Position numbers and translations under genes: made by a program
In this document: positions 33,521 through 41,657 of the stretch, piece by piece
Numbering within the stretch: the stretch's first letter is position 1
Layout: each line of letters begins with the position of its first letter
Notes under the pieces: model-generated
What the model saw: the letters and a program-made list of their open reading frames with translations, nothing else
What the model was told of the DNA's origin: nothing
Database searches by the model: none
Assembly: GCF_014647915.1 (NCBI RefSeq)
Contig: NZ_BMQC01000011.1
Span: 62,001 to 126,000, forward strand
Source: Pilimelia terevasa
Lineage (GTDB): Bacteria; Actinomycetota; Actinomycetes; Mycobacteriales; Micromonosporaceae
Length of the DNA stretch: 64,000 nucleotides
Direction of reading: 5' to 3'

Positions 33521-34993
33521 TCAGGCGGCCTTGGGCCGCGAGCGCGGCACGAGCTTCGTGACCTTGTTGGCGGTCTCCTTCTGCAGTTCCTCCAGTACGG
33601 ACGTGTAGAGGTCGGCGGTGATCCGGTAGTTGGCGTGGCCGAGGGTTTCCTGGATCTCTTTGAGCGTGGCTCCGGCGGCGAGCATCAGGGTCGCGGCGAG
33701 GTGCCGCAGGTCGTGCAGCCGCACCGGCGGCAGCCCCGCGGCAGCCACGATCTTGTAGAAGATGCGGGAGAGCTGCTCGGGATGCCAGGCCGAGCCATCG
33801 GATCGGACGAAGAACAGCCCACTCGCCACCCATTTGGCTCCGGCCGTGAGCTGCCGCTGCGAGCGTCGTGCCTTGTATTTGCGCAGGCTGCCGGTGGTGT
33901 CGTCGCCGAGCGCGACCTGGCGGGCGCCCGCGCGGGTCTTGACCGTCTTGGTTACCGGGACGTAGCCGACGCTGGTGATCTGCTGTTCGACACCGAGCTG
34001 CCCGTGGACGAGGTCGACGTTGTCGTCAGGCAGCCCACACGCCTCCCCTCGCCGCAAGCCACGGTGCCCCATGACCTCGTAGACGGGGGCCAGGTCGGGG
34101 TAAGCGGCCTCGGCGTAGTCGAGGAAGATGCCGAAGTGCTCGGCGGTCCAGACCATGACCGGGGACGGCCGCAGTCCGGTGCGCTCCCACTTGGCGACGG
34201 CCGCCTTGGTCCACAGCCGCGGCTTGGGCGAGGCGCCGGAGGCCAGCTCGACGTTGACCGCCGGGTTGTACTCGAGCAACCGGTGGATCCGGATGGCGTC
34301 GTTGAGGGCCTTACGGATCGTCGCCTTGATGCGCTGCTGGCTGGCTGGCCCGACGAGCCGCTGCCCCTTGACGCTGGCGCGAACCGTCGGGTCGGCGCTT
34401 TGCCGCGCTTCGTGGATCTCGGCGTTGCGGTCGTCGATGGCGTCGAAGATCGCCAGGAGGTGGTGGGTGCGCAGCTTCTGCAGCGGCAGGTCCCCGATCG
34501 CGGGGGCGAAGTAGAGGCGGATGTGGTCGTCGTAGTTGCGGTAGGTCTTCGGCGAGATCTTCCGGCGGCGGCTGGTGAGCCACTCGACGAGGTAGTCCCC
34601 GGTGGTGGTCTCGGCGTGGACGGCGACACCGGCCCGGATCCGGCGGGCCACGGTGTCGCGGTCCGGCAGTGGCTCGCGCTGCTTGAGGCCCTGCAGCAGG
34701 TCCCCGACGGCTCGTTTGGTGTCCGGGTCGTCGCCGGCAAGGCCGAGTAGCTCGCGGACGGCGTCGCGGGCCGCGACGGCTTCCTCGCGGAGGCTGTAGC
34801 CGGAGCGGCGGAACTGCCGGCGGGTTCCGGCCGCGGTGGGTGGGAGCTCGACCTGCATCGCCCAGGTGCCGTGGTGCGGGCTCCAATTCTTGTCAGATCC
34901 TCTGCGCAGTTTCGGGCAGGTGGCGCCGACGAGCTTGCCGTCGGGGTTTCGGCAGGTGCAGCGTTTCGTAATAGAGCGGTCGGGCGCGGCCAT
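33521..34993 (-). CDS. int: tyrosine-recombinase integrase
   Basis: A 490-residue phage-type integrase. The N-terminal part has cysteines in CTCRNPDGK and ATCPKLRRG. A core-binding domain follows, with ISPKTYRNYDDHIRLYFAPA near residue 145. The catalytic domain has Arg in GHRGLRRGEACGL near 314, the HDLRH box near 426, LGHANY near 454 and the nucleophile Tyr in DLYTSV near 461. The ATG at 34993 is preferred over GTG 34999 because GGAGG then lies nine bases away. It should integrate and excise the conjugative element that begins here. No tRNA gene or att core could be identified in the window. Confidence 0.94.
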   Translation of the reverse strand: MAAPDRSITKRCTCRNPDGKLVGATCPKLRRGSDKNWSPHHGTWAMQVELPPTAAGTRRQFRRSGYSLREEAVAARDAVRELLGLAGDDPDTKRAVGDLLQGLKQREPLPDRDTVARRIRAGVAVHAETTTGDYLVEWLTSRRRKISPKTYRNYDDHIRLYFAPAIGDLPLQKLRTHHLLAIFDAIDDRNAEIHEARQSADPTVRASVKGQRLVGPASQQRIKATIRKALNDAIRIHRLLEYNPAVNVELASGASPKPRLWTKAAVAKWERTGLRPSPVMVWTAEHFGIFLDYAEAAYPDLAPVYEVMGHRGLRRGEACGLPDDNVDLVHGQLGVEQQITSVGYVPVTKTVKTRAGARQVALGDDTTGSLRKYKARRSQRQLTAGAKWVASGLFFVRSDGSAWHPEQLSRIFYKIVAAAGLPPVRLHDLRHLAATLMLAAGATLKEIQETLGHANYRITADLYTSVLEELQKETANKVTKLVPRSRPKAA

Positions 34994-35083
34994 GGGCACA
35001 CTCCTCCTATGTATCGAATGCGGGGATGCGATTTCGTGCTTCCTACTTGGCGTGGTTGATCAACGCTCCGATTCGGGAACGGA

Positions 35084-35383
35084 TCAAGTCGACGGCGCTG
35101 ATTCCGTCGTTCCGTCGGTTGATGGCGGGCTGGGGTGGCGTGGGGGTTCGGCGGGGATGCCGAGCACGGCCATGATCGACAGGACGGACACCCAGCGGCG
35201 TTTCCCGACAGTCATCACCGGCACCGGGAAGGCGCCGCGACGGGCGGCGTCGTAGGCGACCGTGCGGTTCATGCCAAAGATCGAACCGGCGGTGGGGATG
35301 TCGACGAGCGTCCCGAGGGCGCGGATCTGCGCAGCGGTCCAGCCGTTGGCCCGGCCTTTGGGCCGTCCCTTCGCCGCGCTCAC
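35084..35383 (-). CDS. excisionase-like HTH protein, 99 aa
   Basis: A small basic protein with a probable winged-helix fold. Residues 15-80 read GWTAAQIRALGTLVDIPTAG, SIFGMNRTVAYDAARRGAFP and VPVMTVGKRRWVSVLSIMAV, the pattern of MerR-like excisionase/DNA-binding proteins. The GTG at 35383 overlaps the stop of the upstream gene (GTGA). It lies about 90 bases in front of the integrase on the same strand, the usual place for an excisionase. The protein at 35992-36357 is a clear paralogue. The Ser/Thr/Pro-rich tail appears disordered. Confidence 0.7.
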   Translation of the reverse strand: MSAAKGRPKGRANGWTAAQIRALGTLVDIPTAGSIFGMNRTVAYDAARRGAFPVPVMTVGKRRWVSVLSIMAVLGIPAEPPRHPSPPSTDGTTESAPST

Positions 35384-35811
35384 CCGGTGCCCCTGCCGCG
35401 GCGGCGGGCGGCGGTGACCGCGTCGATCATCGCCTTCCACTGCGCGCGCCGCAGGCCGTGGACCCGGTCGATGAGTAGGGGCCAGTACAGGGCGAGGCGG
35501 CGGACGATCAGGCTCCAGCAGTCGCTGTGCAGCACGGTGACGGTGGTCCCGTTGCGGCTGCGCACCGTGCGGACCGCGCCGGCCGGCGGCGCTTCGAGGA
35601 GCTCGTCGACCAGGCCGGGCAGGTCGATGTAGTCGAGCAGCTCCGCGGCGGGGATCCGGTCCAGCGCGGGGTTGCGCAGACGCCGGGGATGCAGGTTCGG
35701 CCGGCGGGCCAACGTGGCGGCCATCAACGTCGCCGGCCGCAGGTAGCGCCCCGTGGCCGGCGCGGTCCGCGCCGGGCGGGCGGTCTGGGTGTGGGAAATG
35801 GTGGAAGGCAT
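35380..35811 (-). CDS. unrecognised element protein, 143 aa
   Basis: A 143-residue protein I cannot assign. It begins MPSTISHTQTARPARTAPAT, and the body contains IPAAELLDYIDLPGLVDELL, then VRSRNGTTVTVLHSDCWSLI. The ATG at 35811 has GGGAG six bases upstream and a large stem-loop about 100 bases before it. It is coupled by a GTGA overlap to the excisionase-like gene. A DNA-binding or replication-control role is plausible from location only. Confidence 0.55.
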   Translation of the reverse strand: MPSTISHTQTARPARTAPATGRYLRPATLMAATLARRPNLHPRRLRNPALDRIPAAELLDYIDLPGLVDELLEAPPAGAVRTVRSRNGTTVTVLHSDCWSLIVRRLALYWPLLIDRVHGLRRAQWKAMIDAVTAARRRGRGTG

Positions 35812-35914
35812 ATCGGGCTCCCGAAAAAGGCCAAGTCGTGGAGCCGGCCCACCGGCGCGGACAGCAGCACCACCAGACGGGGACTGTCGGCGGCCGAGGC
35901 CGGAGAAGAAGAGG

Positions 35915-35974
35915 CCGCCGGTGGCACCCGGGCGCGGCTGGAAAGCCGTCGCGGTTCTTGGGTGCCACCGGCGG
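35915..35974. terminator. stem-loop with perfect 15-bp arms
   Basis: CCGCCGGTGGCACCC (35915-35929) pairs exactly with GGGTGCCACCGGCGG (35960-35974), with a smaller hairpin in the loop. On the minus strand it is followed by CTCTTCTTCTCC, a pyrimidine tract. It separates two cassette-like genes of the leftward arm. Confidence 0.6.
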
Positions 35975-35991
35975 ACCAGTGGTGGGGAATT

Positions 35992-36357
35992 TCAGGACTG
36001 GGCGGGCCAGCGGGCCAGGCCGAGCAGGTCCAGGATCGGCGCGACCGGCACCCGGTACCGGCCACCGACCTTGATCACCGGCACCGGGAACGCGCCCCGG
36101 GCGTTGATCGGGTACGCCGACAGCGGCTGCAGCCCGAGGATGGACGCCGCGGTCTGCAGGTCGGTAGACACACCCAGCGCCCGGATCTCCTGCGCCGTCC
36201 ACCGGGTCGACCGCCCACCGCTCGCGCCGGACTTACCGGCGCGGTCGCTGGTGACGGTCTCGGTCGTGGTGGTCCGGCGCAGCTGCCAGCGGCTGGTCTT
36301 GCGGTGCGAACCGGCGTAACGGCCGGTGCGGGAGTTGGTGTTGTCGTCGGAAGGCAT
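35992..36357 (-). CDS. second excisionase-like HTH protein, 121 aa
   Basis: A paralogue of the 99-aa protein near the integrase: RWTAQEIRALGVSTDLQTAA, SILGLQPLSAYPINARGAFP and VPVIKVGGRYRVPVAPILDL align closely with it. An additional N-terminal region of about 50 residues is basic and Thr-rich, suggesting DNA binding. The ATG at 36357 has AGGAG six bases upstream. Two such proteins may divide excision and regulation, or act at different sites; which is the true excisionase is not decidable here. Confidence 0.65.
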   Translation of the reverse strand: MPSDDNTNSRTGRYAGSHRKTSRWQLRRTTTTETVTSDRAGKSGASGGRSTRWTAQEIRALGVSTDLQTAASILGLQPLSAYPINARGAFPVPVIKVGGRYRVPVAPILDLLGLARWPAQS

Positions 36358-36381
36358 ACAAAGCTCCTGAGAGACGAAGAT

Positions 36382-36425
36382 GGCCGGCCCCGGGATCCGC
36401 GACGTCGCGGATCCCGGGGCCGGCC
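36382..36425. repeat. 44-bp perfect palindrome
   Basis: The 22 bases from 36382 (GGCCGGCCCCGGGATCCGCG, then AC) are the exact reverse complement of the next 22, with no spacer. On the minus strand it is followed by CATCTTCGTCTCTC and lies just upstream of the 121-aa protein gene. As RNA it would form a very strong hairpin, probably a terminator; as DNA it could extrude a cruciform. Confidence 0.7.
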
Positions 36426-36529
36426 TGATGAAGGGGGTGTTGGTGCGAGGTGGTGCTGCCGTTGGCGCGGGCGCGCTGCGGGCGGGCCGTGCTCCGGTGG
36501 ACTCCTTTCGATCAGCGCCGACAGCGGGG

Positions 36530-36985
36530 TCAGGTCGCTGGGGCGTGCCAGCGTCGGCGGGCGATGCCGTCGACACCGTGGTCGGCGCGGCGGCGGCTGG
36601 GCCGCGACCAGCCGGCGGTCGGGGGCCGGGAGGCGACGACCTGCCAACCGGCCGCGCGCAGGCTCGCGCCCGATTCACCGTTCTGGGTGTAGGTGATCAG
36701 CCGGCGGTAACCCATCGCCTTCGCCGCCCTCCATGCCGCCCCGTACAGCAGGCTGCAGGCGTTGCGCGCGCCGTCGGCGACGGCGACGCGGGTGACCTCC
36801 AAGGTCTGGCCGTCGTCGAGGAGCCGGGCCACGGGTCGGCCCACGACGGCGACGCCGACCAGGACGTCGCCGTCAGCCACGCCGAGCGAGAACTTGTGGC
36901 CCCGGGGTGGCCGGTGGTGGCGGTGCCAGTCGTCGATGAACGCGACGGCTTGGGCGAAGGTGACCGGCACGACCCGCAGGGTCAC
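36530..36985 (-). CDS. XF1762-like GNAT-related protein
   Basis: A 151-residue protein resembling the XF1762 family of phages and mobile elements, which is distantly GNAT-like. Its signature is FIDDWHRHHRPPRGHKFSLG near the N-terminus, then VGVAVVGRPVARLLDDGQTL, EVTRVAVADGARNACSLLYG and YTQNGESGASLRAAGW. Function in this family is unknown; a modification or acetyltransferase role is guessed from the fold. The GTG at 36985 overlaps the stop of the preceding frame (GTGA). It belongs to the leftward cargo. Confidence 0.68.
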   Translation of the reverse strand: MTLRVVPVTFAQAVAFIDDWHRHHRPPRGHKFSLGVADGDVLVGVAVVGRPVARLLDDGQTLEVTRVAVADGARNACSLLYGAAWRAAKAMGYRRLITYTQNGESGASLRAAGWQVVASRPPTAGWSRPSRRRADHGVDGIARRRWHAPAT

Positions 36986-37482
36986 CGATCGACCTCACGC
37001 CATCCGGACCGGCGCCCGGCCGTCCGGGCCGCCGCCGGCCGGGGCTCGGGCGCCGTACGCCGCGGTCGGCCGCCCGGGGCCGGGACGGCACCGTTGCCGA
37101 GCGCACGGGGATCGGGAGTTGGTAGGTGGTTCGACAGCATGCGACTTCCTTGGTCAAGAAGGCGGCCGGGCCGGCATCCGCAACAACCAGATGCCGGCCC
37201 GGCCGACGGGGGAAGGGATCTACAGAGGTGGCGGAACGGGCCGATCTGCGGTCCGGGCCGGACGGCGGGGATCGGCTCGCCGCGGCGGCGGCCCTGCGGG
37301 AGCAGGGGCCGGCCGCTGCGATGGATGTGGTGGGCCTCCTCGGCGAAGGTGAAGCCGGTGTCGGGTGCGTCGGCGCCGAGCTGGCGCAGCAGCGCCACCG
37401 GCAGCCGGCCGTTCGGGCCGGCGCGGCGACGCCGCCACGTCCGCGCCGCCATCCAGTGCCAGGCGTTGGTGAACAGGGACAT
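36982..37482 (-). CDS. small element protein with internal hairpin and restart
   Basis: The ATG at 37482 has a perfect AGGAGG eight bases upstream and reads MSLFTNAWHWMAARTWRRRR, then LLRQLGADAPDTGFTFAEEA. The frame has no stop until 36982 (166 residues), but it passes through a 15-bp hairpin (37164-37204). An internal ATG at 37140 with its own AAGGAAG site would give a 52-residue product (MLSNHLPTPDPRALGNG at its start). I suspect two genes here, the first having lost its stop or shifted frame, since a stop in the adjacent frame lies just before the hairpin. No function recognised. Confidence 0.4.
   Translation of the reverse strand: MSLFTNAWHWMAARTWRRRRAGPNGRLPVALLRQLGADAPDTGFTFAEEAHHIHRSGRPLLPQGRRRGEPIPAVRPGPQIGPFRHLCRSLPPSAGPASGCCGCRPGRLLDQGSRMLSNHLPTPDPRALGNGAVPAPGGRPRRTAPEPRPAAARTAGRRSGWREVDR
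37164..37204. terminator. stem-loop with perfect 15-bp arms
   Basis: GGCCGGGCCGGCATC pairs exactly with GATGCCGGCCCGGCC around an 11-base loop. The minus strand continues GCCTTCTTG, and a ribosome binding site and start (37140) follow. It is one of a series of hairpins separating small genes of the element. Confidence 0.6.
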
Positions 37483-37511
37483 CGGATCGGCCTCCTGGGC
37501 TGTGGCGGGAA

Positions 37512-37558
37512 GAAGGCCCCGCCGGCAGCGCGTCACCGCGCTCGCCGCCGGGGCCTTC
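37512..37558. terminator. stem-loop before the 37482 gene
   Basis: GAAGGCCCCG (37512-37521) pairs with CGGGGCCTTC (37549-37558), with further GC pairing inside. It lies between the stop of the DNA methyltransferase gene at 37592 and the next gene, followed on the minus strand by TTCTTCCCG. It probably ends the methyltransferase operon. Confidence 0.65.
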
Positions 37559-37591
37559 AAAGGTGTGCAGTGTGGTGCGGTAGGGGCTCCT

Positions 37592-38644
37592 CTACTGGTG
37601 GGGGTCTGGCAGGTGCGGGCGTAGCCGGAGCAGGGCCTCGTCGTGGTAGGCGCCGACGGTGTCGATGCCGACGTACGAGCGGCCGAGCTGCAGCGCCGCC
37701 AGGCCGGTGGTCCCAGCTCCCGAGAACGGGTCCAGGACCATGCCGCCGGGTGGGCAGCCGGCCGCGATCGCCCGCATCGGCAGGTCGACCGGGAACGGCG
37801 CGACGTGCGCCCCCCGGTACGGCCGCGTGGCCAGCAACCAGACGTCGCCCGGGTTCTTGCCGCGCGGGTGCGCGGCGGTGTGCCGGCTACCGGTCGGGGC
37901 GAGGTTGACCGCCCCGGCGCGGGGCATCACGGAGCCGACACTGTATTTACTAGCGCCCCTGCGTCGTGCGGTCGCGCCGATCCCACCTGTGGCGCCCTTG
38001 CGGGAACCGCCGAAGACCCTGCTGCCGTCGGCGGCCTCGGGGCGCAGCAGCGGCTGGCGGATCGGATCCAGGTCGAACCAGTACCTGGCCGACGCGGTGA
38101 GCAGGAAGAACATCTCGTAGGTACAGGACAGGCGATCACGCACCGATTCGGGCATCGGGTTGGTTTTTGCCCAGACGATCGCGTTGCGGATCCACCAGCC
38201 GTCCGACTGCAGGGCCAGCGCGGTACGCCAGGGCACGCCGACGAGGTTCTTCGCCGGCAGCCTCTTTCCTTCTTCTCCTTCCTTACCTACTACGGGTGGG
38301 GTGTGCCGGTCGGCGGCGGTGTAGCCGTCGCCCAGGTTCAGCCACGCCGTACCGTCCGGTTTGAGCACCCGGCGGATCTGCGCGAACACGGCGACCAGCC
38401 GGTCGACGTACTCGTCAACGTTGGGCTCGAGCCCGTAGGGGACCTCGCCCGGCTGGCTGCCGGTGGGCGCGTAGTCCCGCAGTCCCCAGTACGGCGGTGA
38501 GGTGACCACGCAGTCGACCGACGCGGGCGGCATCGCCGCCAGCACCTGCACGGCGTCGCCGCGCAGCAGCCGCACCGGCCCCACCTGCCCATGTCGGAAC
38601 GCCGCGAGGGGGTCGCCACCCCCGGCCGGCGAGGCCGCGCTCAC
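37592..38644 (-). CDS. site-specific DNA methyltransferase (SPPY type, beta order)
   Basis: A 350-residue SAM-dependent methyltransferase of exocyclic amino groups (N6-adenine or N4-cytosine). The catalytic motif CVVTSPPYWGLRDYAPTG comes first, near residue 48, and the SAM motif VLDPFSGAGTTGLAALQLGR is near the C-terminus (about 303): the beta-class order. The middle is variable and should recognise the target. The GTG at 38644 overlaps the stop of the cytosine methyltransferase frame (GTGA). It is the last gene of a five-gene overlapping modification cassette. No restriction partner is visible, so an orphan, anti-restriction role is likely. Confidence 0.9.
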   Translation of the reverse strand: MSAASPAGGGDPLAAFRHGQVGPVRLLRGDAVQVLAAMPPASVDCVVTSPPYWGLRDYAPTGSQPGEVPYGLEPNVDEYVDRLVAVFAQIRRVLKPDGTAWLNLGDGYTAADRHTPPVVGKEGEEGKRLPAKNLVGVPWRTALALQSDGWWIRNAIVWAKTNPMPESVRDRLSCTYEMFFLLTASARYWFDLDPIRQPLLRPEAADGSRVFGGSRKGATGGIGATARRRGASKYSVGSVMPRAGAVNLAPTGSRHTAAHPRGKNPGDVWLLATRPYRGAHVAPFPVDLPMRAIAAGCPPGGMVLDPFSGAGTTGLAALQLGRSYVGIDTVGAYHDEALLRLRPHLPDPHQ

Positions 38645-39877
38645 GGGAACGGCTCCCACCGGGTCGGGCACAGCAGCAGCCGCAACGCGAGCGCCGCCTG
38701 GGCGGGAACGACCCCGTTGCCGAGCACGTGCAGCGCCCGGGTCCGCGGCAGGTCCAGCTCGGTGACCCAGCCGGCCGACAAACCCATCAGCCACTCGACG
38801 AACGGCGGGGCCAGGACCGGCTTGCCGTGGCGACCGGTCTGCGTCGCCGCCGGCGCCGACCGCCCGAGCAGCAGCTCCCAGCAGGCGACCGCCTGCGCGT
38901 AGATGCCCCACGCCCGCTCGTGCGCGGCGCTGGCCACCGTGGTCCGCAGGCCCGGGCCGCCGGTGCCGTGCCGGCCCGGCCCCCGCCCATCCGACGCGCG
39001 CGGTGTCGGAAGGACCGGCAGCCGCACCGATGCCGACGGCAGGGTCAGGTCCCCGCGCCGGCCCCGCTGACCCGGGCTGCCCTTGACCCCGTCGCTGGCA
39101 CGCGGCGTCGGCAGCAGCCCGTCGGCCGGCGTGGACGCGCACGCCGGGAGGAACCCGGCGAGCGTGTTCAAGCTGTGCCGACGGGTCGCCCCGGGCGACG
39201 GGCTACGGTTCGACCCGTACGCCGCGGCGGTCGGCGTCGGAAGTAGCTGACCGCTGTGCCGGCCCCCCTCGATCAGGTCGGGCAGGCCGTATTGGTGGCC
39301 TGGCCCTTTGCCGTCTCGGGCGCACGGCGTCGGCAGCGTCCGCGCCGAGCCAGGGCTGGTCTCGGTGGTGGCCGAGCAGGAACAGCCGGTCCCGCCGGTG
39401 CGGTGCTCCGACGTCGGATGCGCGTACGCATGTCCATCGCGTGTCGTACCCGAGCGCGGCCAGATCACGGTGGACGACGTCGAGGCCTCGCCGGAGTAGG
39501 GCGGCGACGTTCTCCACGAACACGAGGCTGGGTCGAAGCTCGCCAACGGCGTGGGCGACTGATCCCCACAGGCTGGACTTCGGCCCGCTGATCCCGGTTC
39601 GGCCGCCGGCGTTGGAGATGTCCTGGCACGGGAACCCGGCGGTGAGCACGTCGACTCGGGGCACGGTGCCCCAGTCGATGTGCTGGATGTCGCCGAGGTT
39701 GCCGATGCCGGGCCAGCGGGCGGCCATGACCCGGTTGGCGTGCCGGTCGGTTTCGGCGTACCAGGCCAGCTCGCCGCGCAGCACCAGCTCGACGGCCAAG
39801 TCGAGGCCGCCGTAGCCGGAGCACAGCGACCCGACCCGCGGCCGGCGTGTGGTTGGGGTGTGGGCGTCACTGTTCAC
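38641..39877 (-). pseudogene. DNA cytosine-5 methyltransferase, frameshifted
   Basis: The N-terminal half lies in the frame starting at GTG 39877: VGSLCSGYGGLDLAVELV (motif I), the catalytic VLTAGFPCQDISNAGG (motif IV) and VFVENVAALL (motif VI), through GAPHRRDRLFLLG. The C-terminal half is in another frame ending at 38641: LPTPCARDGKGPGHQYGL, QLLPTPTAAAYGSNRSP, and motifs IX-X in RALHVLGNGVVPAQAALAL. The switch must occur between about 39330 and 39400. All other motifs look intact, so one lost or gained base (real or an assembly error) divides an otherwise complete enzyme of about 410 residues. The start overlaps the PAPS-reductase-like gene by four bases. Confidence 0.8.
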
Positions 39878-40779
39878 GCCACCCCCCGACCTGTGGCCGG
39901 GGTGTGGGGGCAGGTCCACGGACCGCACCCCAACGCCTCGGCTTCGCCGGCGCCCGGCGTGCGGGGTCGCAGGATGACCTCGTCGAGGGGCACCCGCTGC
40001 CGGTGCAGGAAGAACTGTCCGCGCAGGGGCTGTCCGGCGGCGTTGGCTCGCGCCGAACCGTTGCGGATCGCGCGGTCGAACGCGACTGCGTCCGCCCACT
40101 CCGCCGGCTTGTGGGCTTTCAGGTCGGCCCAGAAGTCGTCGGAGTGGAACGGGCATCCCAGGCACGACGAACGCGGAGTGCCCGGGAAGCCGTGCCGGGT
40201 CAGGAACTCCAGGCAGTCCCCGCGCCGCCAGCCGAGGTCCAGCAGCGGGAAGGTGTTGCGCATGTAGCGCACGTCGGCAGGCCGGGCCCGGCCGATCTCG
40301 TCGACGCTGATCCCGATCGCCATCTGCGCCCACACGCCAGCCGGGATCCGGCGCGGGTGCGGGTAGCCGAGCCGGCGCCGAACTTCCACTTTGATCGGTT
40401 TGACCTTGTACTCACTGGTGCATTGCCGGCGTGCCATACCCTTGCGCCCATCCGGGGACAAGGTGAACAAGGGCATCGAGGCGAAGCGGTGCTTGGGGTC
40501 CAGGGCGTCGTACCGGATGTTTCCGGCACCGACCCGCACGACCGGGATGCGATGGGCAGCGGCGTACCGCTCCAGGCGCAGCAGGTGCTCATAGACCGCG
40601 ACGGGCTCCCATGCGGTGTCGGCGAACACGGCCACGTCGAAGGCGTCGACCAGGCCGTGGCAGGCCGCCACGAGACGCGCCGAGGACTGCACCCCGGCAC
40701 CCAGCGACAGGACCCGCAACGCGGGCCGCCCCGGCGCGGTGGCCGGGGCGGCGCTGCGTGCGGTAGCGGTGGCGGTCAT
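39874..40779 (-). CDS. PP-loop ATPase, PAPS reductase/DndC-like
   Basis: A 301-residue adenine nucleotide alpha-hydrolase. The PP-loop VLSLGAGVQSSARL lies at about residues 24-37; FADTAWEPVAVYEHL follows; cysteines occur in RRQCTSEYKVKPIKVE and SSCLGCPFHSDDFW, with a Cys-containing tail (LGCGPWTCPH). Relatives reduce PAPS or, as DndC, help put sulfur into the DNA backbone; phage-type relatives are usually of unknown role. Here it sits between DNA methyltransferase genes with ATGA/GTGA overlaps on both sides, so a role in DNA modification is likely. No DndA, DndD or DndE partner is in view. Confidence 0.8.
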   Translation of the reverse strand: MTATATARSAAPATAPGRPALRVLSLGAGVQSSARLVAACHGLVDAFDVAVFADTAWEPVAVYEHLLRLERYAAAHRIPVVRVGAGNIRYDALDPKHRFASMPLFTLSPDGRKGMARRQCTSEYKVKPIKVEVRRRLGYPHPRRIPAGVWAQMAIGISVDEIGRARPADVRYMRNTFPLLDLGWRRGDCLEFLTRHGFPGTPRSSCLGCPFHSDDFWADLKAHKPAEWADAVAFDRAIRNGSARANAAGQPLRGQFFLHRQRVPLDEVILRPRTPGAGEAEALGCGPWTCPHTPATGRGVA

Positions 40780-41657
40780 CGGGCCACCACCCCCGCGGTC
40801 GGGTCGCCGGGGTTGCGCAGGACGATGACGTCCTCGTGCGCGATCAGGTGCATCGGCACCCCGACCAGCCGCTGCTTGCGGACGTGGCCGAGCTGGAAGA
40901 ACGACGGCCGGGCGATGATCCGCCCGTCCCGGACCGCGCCGAGGGAGGCGGGCATCCACGCCACCGGCACCAGCCCGGCACCCAGGCCAGCGCCGACGAC
41001 CGCAGACGGCAGGTCGACCAGCGGGCCCTTGTGCCGGAACGGCCGCACCGTCACCACCACGACCCCGGCCGGGCGCAGGACCTGCCGGCAGCCGGCCAGG
41101 ATCTGCGTGAACCCGTCGATGAGCGCCTCGGTAGACCGGTGGGCCAGGTTGCCCCGGTCCTCGCCATAGCGGTAGTTCTGCTTGGCGATGCCCGCTTCGG
41201 TCGGATCCACGTGCCCGTGGACCGTCGACCCGTACGGCGGCGAGGTGACGACGAGCGCGACCTGACCGTGCAGCACGGACGGGAGGAGCTGGGTCAGCGC
41301 GGTGGAGTCGCCGCGGATCACCGAACCACGACCCGGCGCACCCTGAGCACGAGCCAGCGCCAGGTTGGCGTCGGCGATGTCCGACCACCGCGACTCGTAC
41401 TCCACCCCGACCGCGTCCCGCCCGAGGTGCATGGCCTCGACGAGGGTGGTGCCGACCCCGGCCATCGGATCCAGTACGAGATCACCGGGGGCGGTGTAGG
41501 TGGCGATCGCGTGGGCGGCGGTCGCCGGATACATCCGGGCGGGATGGGACTTCTGCTCGGGTACGTATCGGCCGCGGCGCTGGACGGGCTGGGTCTGCTG
41601 CGCGGTCGCCCACACCGACAGACGGTCCGGGTCGACTGGGTTGCGGCGGCTAGGCAT
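40776..41657 (-). CDS. DNA methyltransferase (SPPY type, gamma order)
   Basis: A 293-residue amino-methyltransferase. The SAM motif VLDPMAGVGTTLVEAMHLGR comes first, near residue 62, and the catalytic VVTSPPYGSTVHGHVDP later, near 134; a C-terminal part includes RPSFFQLGHVRKQR. Upstream of the SAM motif are SVWATAQQTQPVQRRGRYVP and HPARMYPATAAHAI, found in N4/N6 methyltransferases of mobile elements. The ATG at 41657 overlaps the upstream gene by eight bases, and the stop overlaps the PP-loop gene. With the beta-class enzyme and the cytosine-5 enzyme it gives three different DNA methylation activities in one transcript. Confidence 0.88.
   Translation of the reverse strand: MPSRRNPVDPDRLSVWATAQQTQPVQRRGRYVPEQKSHPARMYPATAAHAIATYTAPGDLVLDPMAGVGTTLVEAMHLGRDAVGVEYESRWSDIADANLALARAQGAPGRGSVIRGDSTALTQLLPSVLHGQVALVVTSPPYGSTVHGHVDPTEAGIAKQNYRYGEDRGNLAHRSTEALIDGFTQILAGCRQVLRPAGVVVVTVRPFRHKGPLVDLPSAVVGAGLGAGLVPVAWMPASLGAVRDGRIIARPSFFQLGHVRKQRLVGVPMHLIAHEDVIVLRNPGDPTAGVVAR

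Noticed and set aside
39874-40779. Complete Dnd phosphorothioation system
   Set aside because: Only one PP-loop protein is present; DndA, DndB, DndD and DndE are not in view, and similar stand-alone proteins are common on phages.
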